DNA from: CAZUMH01 sp964621645
Lineage (GTDB): Bacteria; Zhuqueibacterota; QNDG01; JAGLOF01
DNA length: 64,000 nt
Assembly (NCBI GenBank): GCA_964621645.1
Contig: CAZUMH010000003.1
Location: 19,537 to 83,536 of the forward strand
Direction: 5' to 3'
Every line of letters begins with the position of its first letter. The first letter of the stretch is position 1. Positions 58,593-64,000 of this stretch are shown here, one piece after another. Made by a program: the position numbers and the translations under genes. The notes beneath the pieces were generated by a model. That model was not told where the DNA came from. It made no database searches and saw only the letters and a program-made list of their open reading frames with translations.

Positions 58593-60030
58593 GAATTCTT
58601 TCCTGGATTTCCCTCATAGTCCGGCTGGGGATCCCCTCCAATCCCAGATTTTTCAACTCCCGGCGCACACTCTGAACGGAGTACGATTCCCCGGTTTTCT
58701 GATTTAACTCCCGCGTGATCTCCGCCGCCGGCTCACCGGGCATTTCGGCCCAAAGCATGATCAGCGCCACCCTGTCTTCCGGGACAAGATTTGCCAGTCT
58801 TGTTTTCTTTTCAATCTGGGAAATTTCCGTCTCAGGCTGTTCTCCCACGCTGATGAGTATTTCCTGGGTGTCCTGTGCAATCGCCAGCTCCTCATTGGTG
58901 GGGATTACCAGAACGTGCACCGAGCCCGTACCCAGATCGAGCTCGTTCTTATCATTTTTCGCCTGGTCGATTGATATTCCGAATGCCTCCATATTCCGCA
59001 AAACCAGCTCCCGCACATAGAAGGATTTTTCGCCCACACCACCGGTGAAGATGATGGCATCCACTCCCCCGAGAGTGGCCATATAGGCTCCGATGTATTT
59101 CTTGAGACGGTGGCAGTAGACGTCAAGGGCGAGGATATGGCGTTCGCTTCCCCGCAACGCTTCGTCTTCGATTTCACGCATATCGTTGCTGGTCTCGGTC
59201 AGGCCCAGCATCCCGCTGTTCTTGTTCATGATGGCATCGATCTCTTTGGCCGAGAGGTTCTCATGCTGCATTATATACGGCACCAAAGCCGGATCGATAT
59301 CCCCGCAGCGGGTCCCCATGACCAATCCTTCCAGAGGAGTAAAGCCCATGGTGGTATCAACGGATTTACCTCCCTGCACGGCGGCAACACTCGCTCCGTT
59401 TCCCAGATGACAGGAAATAAGTTTCAGGGTGGAGATCGGCCTTTTCAGGATTTCTGAGGCCCGCTGGCAGACGTAGCGATGCGAAGTTCCATGGAAGCCG
59501 TAACGGCGGATACCCAGTTTTTTATAGAGCGCGTAAGGCAGACCGTAGAGATAGGCCTCGGGTTGAATAGTGTGATGAAAGGCGGTATCGAAAACGCCCA
59601 CCTGGGGTATCCCGGGCAGCAGGGATTCACACGCCTCGATTCCCTTGAGATTATGGGGATTGTGCAGTGGAGCAAATTCGATGCATCGTTTGATGGCGGC
59701 TTTAACCTTTTCGGTGATGAGAACGGAACCGGAAAACTCTTCGCCGCCGTGCACCAGCCGGTGACCGATGCCGTCTATCTCGCTGATCTCTTTGATTACC
59801 CCGTGCTGTGGATGCCGGAGGAGAGAGAGGACCAGCTCGATTGCCGTTGCGTGATTCAGAATTTCTCTGATCTCACGCATCTTGCCGCGGCCCTTTGGCT
59901 TATAGGACGAGATGGCATCGCTGGAGCCGATCTTCTCTACAATCCCTTTGGCCAGAACCTCTTCTCCATCCATATCGAGGAGCTGAAACTTGACCGAAGA
60001 ACTGCCGCTGTTTAATACCAGAATCTTCAT
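58576..60030 (-). CDS. ackA: Acetate kinase with C-terminal extension
   Basis: A 484-residue acetate kinase. The catalytic part (1-395) is complete: MKILVLNSGSSSVKFQLLD, HRLVHGGEEFSGS, DTAFHHTIQPEAYLYGLP, RRYGFHGTSHRYV, SCHLGNGASVAAVQGG, MGTRCGDIDPALV and IFTGGVGEKSFYVREL. About 88 further residues follow (from EQPETEISQIEKKTR), including ALIMLWAEMPGEPAAEI and ELKNLGLEGIPSRTMREIQ, which look helical and possibly HTH-like; typical enzymes end near 400. It makes ATP from acetyl phosphate. It is inserted between mvhA and the V4R/HEAT genes of the Hdr operon; no pta is seen. Confidence 0.94.
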   Translation of the reverse strand: MKILVLNSGSSSVKFQLLDMDGEEVLAKGIVEKIGSSDAISSYKPKGRGKMREIREILNHATAIELVLSLLRHPQHGVIKEISEIDGIGHRLVHGGEEFSGSVLITEKVKAAIKRCIEFAPLHNPHNLKGIEACESLLPGIPQVGVFDTAFHHTIQPEAYLYGLPYALYKKLGIRRYGFHGTSHRYVCQRASEILKRPISTLKLISCHLGNGASVAAVQGGKSVDTTMGFTPLEGLVMGTRCGDIDPALVPYIMQHENLSAKEIDAIMNKNSGMLGLTETSNDMREIEDEALRGSERHILALDVYCHRLKKYIGAYMATLGGVDAIIFTGGVGEKSFYVRELVLRNMEAFGISIDQAKNDKNELDLGTGSVHVLVIPTNEELAIAQDTQEILISVGEQPETEISQIEKKTRLANLVPEDRVALIMLWAEMPGEPAAEITRELNQKTGESYSVQSVRRELKNLGLEGIPSRTMREIQERIHAEDK

Positions 60031-60076
60031 TCCGTTGGGCTAGCCCGCCTTTCCAGTTCTGTTAGTTCGACCTGAA

Positions 60077-61537
60077 TTAATCCCTTCTCAATTCCTCTGC
60101 CAGGTTCCTGTTACTGTCAAAGATTCTGACGATCAGGGGCATCTGACCGGGGAGAGTATGGGTGGCGCATCCGAAACAGGGATCATAAGCCCGGAAGGCC
60201 ATCTCAATCATATTCAAGAGGCCGTCGTTCACTTTCCCGTTTTTAATGAGCGCCTGAGCCGCTTTTTTCACGGACAGGTTGATGGGCGCGTTGTTGTTGG
60301 TGGTGCCCACGATGAGGTTGGCTTCCTTGATCATACCGTTCTCATCCGTTTTATAGTGATGGTAAAGGGTACCACGGGGGGCCTCTACCACTCCAACCCC
60401 TTCATCGGGTGTCTCGGTGGGAACGGCGCGATACTCGGGTCCGGTGATCTCTTCGTCACTGGCCAGTTCCACCCAGCGTTCAGCCGAGTAAAGGAGTTCG
60501 ATGATTCTGGCCCAGTGGGTGGCCAGGGTCTGCTGAATGGGTTTACCGCCCAGAGTCTTGTACATGCGGTCGTATTCTTCGTTAGCCAGAGGCGTGGCCA
60601 TACCGTCTGCGGCATTGCAGCGGCTCAATGGTGTGGCCTTGTAAATACCGCTGTCCTTGCCGTCTACGAATCCTTTCCAGCCTACCTTTTTCAGGAAGGG
60701 AAACTTCAAATAGGACCAGGGCTCGACATGCTCTTCAATATGGTCGCGGTAATCTGCCGCCTTGAATTTAGCGAATTCCTTGCCGTCCGGGTCGGTGACG
60801 CGGATCATGCCGTCATAGAAATTGGTGTGATTGTTCTTGTCCACCAGGCCCATATTGTACGTTTGATGAGTAAAGGCGTCGCTGAGGATCAGATCCACGT
60901 ATTCCTTATTTTTTAGAACAATATCATTGAAAAGCTGGATGGTGAATTTGCCGAATTCAATTGCTTCTTTGCCGTCCCTGATCAATTCTTCCTGCTCTTC
61001 TTTGGTCAGGCCCTTGCTCATGCCGCCGGGGACCGCTCCAACGGGATGGACCGCCTTGCCGCCCATCCTCTTTATCCACTCATGGCACATACCGCGCAGG
61101 CCCACCACTTTGCCGCCAATTTCAACTCCCACTTTATGAATGATTCCCAGAATATTCCTCTGAGCCTTGGGCGCATCCGGACCAATCACGAAATCAGGAC
61201 CGGCAAGGGCGTAAAAATGGGTAGTATGATCCGTTACATAGAAGATATTATAGAGAAGTTCTCTCAGCATCTTGGCCGTGCGGGGGATATCAATATGGTA
61301 GACAGCGTCGGCAGCTTTGGCCGAAGCCATGAGATGGGCCTCGGGGCAGACACCGCAAATACGCGAGGTAATGCGGGGCATTTCTTCCACCGGCCTGCCC
61401 TGACAGAACTTTTCAAAGCCCCTCAGCTCCGGAATCTGCAGATAGGCATCGGCCACATTCCCTTTGTCATCCAGGAAAATTTCAATCTTCCCGTGTCCCT
61501 CTAGACGGGTGATTGGGTCTATGGTGACTTTCTTCAT
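60077..61537 (-). CDS. mvhA: [NiFe]-hydrogenase large subunit MvhA-like (group 3c type)
   Basis: A 486-residue large subunit. The nickel-site motifs are RICGVCPEAHLMAS (C61, C64) and YDPCFGCATH (C454, C457), with DPITRLEGHGKIEIF at the N-terminus. After His460 a 26-residue tail (TLPGQMPLIVRIF onwards) remains, which the maturation protease would remove. The group 3c assignment rests on similarity in layout to MvhA and on the MvhG/MvhD/HdrABC neighbours. Cytosolic H2 oxidation or evolution. The start abuts mvhG. Confidence 0.93.
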   Translation of the reverse strand: MKKVTIDPITRLEGHGKIEIFLDDKGNVADAYLQIPELRGFEKFCQGRPVEEMPRITSRICGVCPEAHLMASAKAADAVYHIDIPRTAKMLRELLYNIFYVTDHTTHFYALAGPDFVIGPDAPKAQRNILGIIHKVGVEIGGKVVGLRGMCHEWIKRMGGKAVHPVGAVPGGMSKGLTKEEQEELIRDGKEAIEFGKFTIQLFNDIVLKNKEYVDLILSDAFTHQTYNMGLVDKNNHTNFYDGMIRVTDPDGKEFAKFKAADYRDHIEEHVEPWSYLKFPFLKKVGWKGFVDGKDSGIYKATPLSRCNAADGMATPLANEEYDRMYKTLGGKPIQQTLATHWARIIELLYSAERWVELASDEEITGPEYRAVPTETPDEGVGVVEAPRGTLYHHYKTDENGMIKEANLIVGTTNNNAPINLSVKKAAQALIKNGKVNDGLLNMIEMAFRAYDPCFGCATHTLPGQMPLIVRIFDSNRNLAEELRRD

Positions 61538-62499
61538 TACAGTTTTCTCCCTAATAGTGAACTGGGTAAGTTAAATCTGTAGAAGGTTCCCACTGGATCG
61601 ACAATCTGGTCGACTATCTTCTCGATCTCCTCAGGATCATCGCTGTCGATGATTGAGGCGATGGCTCCCGCCAGCTTGCTGCCCATGTCCTGGATACCCT
61701 CTGCGGGGCCATAGCATCCCCGGCAGCCCAGGTTTACCTGGGGACAGAGCGCGCCGCACCCGGCTCTGGTGGCCGGACCATTGCAGATGATGCCCTGTTC
61801 CAGCAGACATTTTTCCGGATCAATGTCTTTGGGGTCCACCAAGTGGGGCCGCACGAATTTTTTCACCTTCTTTTCGTCCTTGCTCCGCTCGCATTCATCG
61901 CACACCGTCTTGGGATTGACACCCACCACGGAGCCCTTGGGAGGAAGGTTCCCAGAGAGAATGGCCTCGATTACTGCCCAGATCTGTTCCGCCACCGGCG
62001 GGCAACCCGGCATATAGTAATCGACATCGATCACCTGTCCCAGCGTCCGAACGTAGTTGAACATCTCGGGGAGAGTCAGTTCTCCGCATTTGATCTTTGT
62101 CTTCGCCTGCGGACGGACTTTTTGGGGATTTACGGTAGAGGGAGATTCTTCATAAGCGTATTTCTGGATCTCTTCCTTATTGGTGAGATTCCCCAGTCCC
62201 GGAATACATCCCTCCGTGGCGCAGGAGCCGTAAGCGACCAATACTTTCGATTTTTTCCGGAGCAGTTCAGCAATATGCAGATTCTCCTCATTCCTGATGC
62301 AGCCGTTGAACAGGGTTACATCAATCTCACCATCTGCCATCTTGCGAATGTCGTCGTATTTCGTATCCATGATACAAGGGCAGAAGACAAGATCAACCGC
62401 CTTGTCAACATCCAGAATTTTTTCCCTGATATCGAGGAAAGCGATTTCGCAACCGCCGCAGCTGCCGGCCCAGTAGATTGCAAATTTCGGTTTTGCCAT
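61537..62499 (-). CDS. mvhG: [NiFe]-hydrogenase small subunit MvhG-like
   Basis: A 320-residue small subunit opening with FAIYWAGSCGGCEIAFLDIR, whose cysteines bind the proximal [4Fe-4S] cluster, and with GSCATEGCIPGLG and YMPGCPPVAEQIWAVIEAIL. A cysteine-rich C-terminal region (CLLEQGIICNGPATRAGCGA, CPQVNLGCRGCYGP) supplies the other clusters. No Tat signal is present, so the enzyme stays in the cytoplasm. The start MAKPKF (GGGGGAAGGACCC before it) is better than one five codons upstream. It is the first gene of the operon and follows a leader with a terminator. Confidence 0.93.
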   Translation of the reverse strand: MAKPKFAIYWAGSCGGCEIAFLDIREKILDVDKAVDLVFCPCIMDTKYDDIRKMADGEIDVTLFNGCIRNEENLHIAELLRKKSKVLVAYGSCATEGCIPGLGNLTNKEEIQKYAYEESPSTVNPQKVRPQAKTKIKCGELTLPEMFNYVRTLGQVIDVDYYMPGCPPVAEQIWAVIEAILSGNLPPKGSVVGVNPKTVCDECERSKDEKKVKKFVRPHLVDPKDIDPEKCLLEQGIICNGPATRAGCGALCPQVNLGCRGCYGPAEGIQDMGSKLAGAIASIIDSDDPEEIEKIVDQIVDPVGTFYRFNLPSSLLGRKL

Positions 62500-62564
62500 G
62501 GGTCCTTCCCCCATTAATTGTATGATGGTATAGAAGAGATCTTTCTAACTAACGATCTTTTAAT

Positions 62565-62597
62565 AAAAAAATCTGGCCCTCTCATTCAGGCCAGATT
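62565..62597 (-). terminator. Intrinsic terminator inside the mvhG leader
   Basis: On the minus strand AATCTGGCC (62597-62589) pairs with GGCCAGATT (62578-62570) around a 10-base loop and is followed by a run of T residues. It lies between the predicted mvhG promoter and the gene, about 66 bases before the ATG. No minus-strand gene lies upstream to be terminated, so it is best read as an attenuator. Confidence 0.75.
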
Positions 62598-62657
62598 ACC
62601 TCTGTATATCCAGTTGTTACGGTTTCGTGCCCTGGCATATATACCATAGATATACAT
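62586..62657 (-). CDS. Possible 23-residue leader peptide ahead of mvhG
   Basis: An ATG-initiated short frame (MYIYGIYARARNRNNWIYRG then NLA) inside the leader RNA. It ends in TGA immediately after the 5' arm of the terminator, so a ribosome at the stop would cover that arm. There is no good ribosome site, and the frame may be chance. Tyrosine- and arginine-rich content has no obvious meaning. Confidence 0.2.
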   Translation of the reverse strand: MYIYGIYARARNRNNWIYRGNLA

Positions 62658-62737
62658 GATATGAAGGGAGACCTTTTCACTTCCCACTCCCGTTAAGTAA
62701 TTACATGCACTTGTCACGAAACGAAACTAATGGATTC

Positions 62738-62766
62738 AACATACCTATTTCCCAATCATAAGTCAA
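62738..62766 (-). promoter_or_regulatory. Promoter of the mvhG operon
   Basis: TTGACT (62766-62761) and TATGTT (62743-62738) are 17 bases apart on the minus strand. A start near 62731 gives a leader of about 230 bases before the mvhG ATG. Confidence 0.6.
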
Positions 62767-62785
62767 ATAAAAATTGTTAATAACC

Positions 62786-62806
62786 ATCATAAAATTTTCT
62801 TATGAT
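62786..62806. promoter_or_regulatory. LysR-type operator, ATCAT-N11-ATGAT
   Basis: A 21-base dyad with perfect 7-base arms (ATCATAA / TTATGAT) that fits the LysR T-N11-A rule exactly. Its centre is about 65 bases upstream of the predicted mvhG start and 30-40 bases before the lysR promoter, the classical position of a LysR recognition site for the divergent target and for autoregulation. Confidence 0.75.
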
Positions 62807-62826
62807 TTAGTTCGCTATTTTTCCTC

Positions 62827-62855
62827 TTGACTGTTTCACTTTAACAACTTACATT
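62827..62855 (+). promoter_or_regulatory. Promoter of lysR
   Basis: TTGACT (62827-62832) and TACATT (62850-62855) are 17 bases apart on the plus strand, with a start expected near 62862, ahead of the GTG start of the regulator. Confidence 0.6.
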
Positions 62856-62919
62856 ATTTTACAGCTTTGCTTATTATAGTGTGCATTATTCATTAATTTT
62901 CCTAATATTGGGGGGAGAA

Positions 62920-63813
62920 GTGGAATTTCAGCAGCTTCGGGGATTTTTTTACAGCGCCCGTCTGGGAAACCTGACCAAAGCAGCCGAAAAAATATCAGTG
63001 ACCCAGTCTGCGGTGAGCCAGCAAATCAAAGCTCTTGAAGAAGAAATCGGAGTAAAGCTCTTCGACCGCTACGGACCGCGAAAAAATCTCACCCCTGACG
63101 GTAATATTCTCTATGAACTGGTAACTCCCATCATCCAGGAGATCGATAATCTTAAAAATCGTTTTGAAGAACGCAAGGGAACAGAAACGGGGAATCTGAT
63201 AATCGCCGCCACCACTTTTATGATCATGAATCAGCTGCCCTATGTCATCAAGGGATTCTCGGAAAAATATCCCCACATTCACCTGACGGTTCTGGAGCGG
63301 CGCTGCCAGGAGATCATCTCATTGGCACAGGCTGGAGAAATCGATGTCGGCATCGCTCCGGTTACCCCCATTCCTGCCAATCTCAATGTAATACGGCTCA
63401 AGCCTCTGGAACGGGTTCTCATTACGGCGCCGGATCACCCCCTGGCCCAAAAAGAAAACGTCACCCTCCTCGACATCGCTCAATATCCTATGATAAGCTA
63501 TGAGAAAGGATTGGTTTCCCGGGAGGAATGCGATACGATCTTCAAGGATGTCAAACTTGAAGTGGAAGTGGTTATGGAGGCCACCAATGCCGAGACAATA
63601 AAGCGCTATGTTGAGTTAGGTGTCGGCATCGCCATCATACCACGACTGGCCCTCTTCCCCCAGCAGCACTACCAGGTCCATGTCATCGATGATGTCAGCA
63701 GCTCCTTCGGCAAGATCCAGTACGGCATAATCCTCAGGAAGGGCAGACACATCACCCAATGGGCCAAGTCTTTTCTCTATCTGCTGAATCCGGCCTGGGA
63801 AGGGGCGTTTTAA
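62920..63813 (+). CDS. LysR-family transcriptional regulator
   Basis: A 297-residue LTTR, the normal length. The N-terminal helix-turn-helix is EFQQLRGFFYSARLGNLTKA with EKISVTQSAVSQQIKALEEE, followed by FDRYGPRKNLTPDG. The C-terminal part is a two-lobed effector domain (LIIAATTFMIMNQLPYVIKG onwards), resembling the CysB/CysL-like sulfur or nitrogen-regulating group, but the ligand is unknown. The GTG start has GGGGGGAGAA before it; an upstream GTG would add 13 hydrophobic residues. It diverges from mvhG and shares with it an intergenic LysR box, so the hydrogenase/Hdr operon is its likely target. Confidence 0.92.
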   Translation: MEFQQLRGFFYSARLGNLTKAAEKISVTQSAVSQQIKALEEEIGVKLFDRYGPRKNLTPDGNILYELVTPIIQEIDNLKNRFEERKGTETGNLIIAATTFMIMNQLPYVIKGFSEKYPHIHLTVLERRCQEIISLAQAGEIDVGIAPVTPIPANLNVIRLKPLERVLITAPDHPLAQKENVTLLDIAQYPMISYEKGLVSREECDTIFKDVKLEVEVVMEATNAETIKRYVELGVGIAIIPRLALFPQQHYQVHVIDDVSSSFGKIQYGIILRKGRHITQWAKSFLYLLNPAWEGAF

Positions 63814-63818
63814 TCCGT

Positions 63819-63848
63819 AGGGTGCGGCTTGCTGCACCTTCTTTTTTA
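63819..63848 (+). terminator. Intrinsic terminator after lysR
   Basis: GGTGC (63821-63825) and GCACC (63834-63838), extended by wobble pairs, form a short hairpin followed by CTTTTTT on the plus strand, a few bases past the lysR stop codon. Confidence 0.65.
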
Positions 63849-64000
63849 ATATAAATGATAAAAAGCACCTTTTTATTCGCCTTTTCCAATTTGATTTGTT
63901 AATTGAAATGTGTATATTTTCATACCAATTCCAACGATTTGAGAAACATGCCCAACTATATCCGAGCACAATGTCCCGGAGGAACATTTTTCTTTACAAT
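63849..64000. other. AT-rich region, no gene seen
   Basis: The last 150 bases of the window are AT-rich and show no supported gene, RNA or repeat. Open frames here are short and lack ribosome sites; the next gene probably lies beyond the window edge. Confidence 0.5.

Noticed and set aside
62600..62640. Resemblance of the mvhG leader to a cyclic-di-GMP (GEMM) riboswitch
   Set aside because: Only a few bases (GCCAGGGCACGAAACC) recall the GEMM start; the tetraloop/receptor core is not present.
1..64000. CRISPR arrays, tRNA/rRNA genes, insertion sequences or prophage
   Set aside because: No regularly spaced repeats, transposase, integrase or tRNA-like cloverleaf were recognised by eye on either strand; a profile search could still find a missed tRNA.

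Overview
The window is about 64 kb of a strictly anaerobic bacterial chromosome. Nearly everything reads on the minus strand in tightly packed operons; the exceptions are a nucleoside kinase and a LysR regulator. Strong AGGAGG-type ribosome sites, the fatty-acid gene order yceD-rpmF-plsX-fabH-fabD-fabG-acpP-fabF-rnc, ferredoxin-dependent TCA enzymes, [NiFe] and [FeFe] hydrogenase-family proteins and many Hdr/MvhD-type electron-transfer proteins point to an H2-metabolising, probably syntrophic or sulfate-reducer-like organism. It could be Desulfobacterota/deltaproteobacterial or Clostridia-like; the sequence alone does not settle this. No tRNA, rRNA, CRISPR array or insertion sequence was recognised.

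Region by region (minus strand unless stated). 1-4.2 kb: sugar permease and ROK kinase, a pseudopilin-like protein with a new 58-codon gene, a PHP phosphatase and a DUF2520 protein. 4.3-6 kb: plus-strand TGS/uridine-kinase-like protein. 6-8.4 kb: class I aldolase and acyl-CoA dehydrogenase. 8.4-15.3 kb: fatty-acid synthesis cluster. 15.5-24.1 kb: NuoE/NuoF/Fe-S/GltD complex resembling the bifurcating transhydrogenase Stn, with its last subunit split by an in-frame TAG, together with an H2-sensing-type [FeFe] hydrogenase and its signalling proteins. 24.1-26.3 kb: two-subunit fumarase and ElbB. 26.5-30.9 kb: gltA-acn-icd ending in a clear terminator. 31.4-36.4 kb: D-2-hydroxyacid dehydrogenase with Hdr-type electron carriers, a thioesterase and sucDC. 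36.4-44.9 kb: Hdr-like cluster with two HdrA-type flavoproteins, two FdhB-like proteins, two MvhD, TusA, DsrE, an HdrD-like protein and an ArsR regulator. 44.9-49.9 kb: six-gene 2-oxoacid:ferredoxin oxidoreductase. 49.9-62.5 kb: soluble fumarate reductase/succinate dehydrogenase, MvhD-HdrABC, HEAT-repeat and V4R-like proteins, acetate kinase and the MvhAG hydrogenase. 62.5-64 kb: leader with terminator, LysR-type operator and divergent lysR.

How the genes fit together: the window encodes nearly a full TCA cycle (no malate dehydrogenase seen) whose two difficult redox steps are attached to ferredoxin (KOR) and to a cytosolic MvhADG-HdrABC complex (succinate/fumarate). The arrangement suggests flavin-based bifurcation or confurcation that couples H2, ferredoxin and the fumarate/succinate pair without a membrane quinone, with acetate kinase in the same operon.

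Most notable: (1) the KOR has a catalytic-looking alpha/beta pair plus a second pair that has lost substrate, thiamine-diphosphate and all four cluster-ligand residues; (2) the Hdr/Mvh hydrogenase is in one operon with a fumarate reductase that has no membrane anchor; (3) a perfect LysR box lies at about -65 of the predicted hydrogenase promoter, followed by a leader RNA with an intrinsic terminator; (4) a TusA/DsrE-linked Hdr cluster; (5) an amber codon splits a normally fused transhydrogenase subunit.
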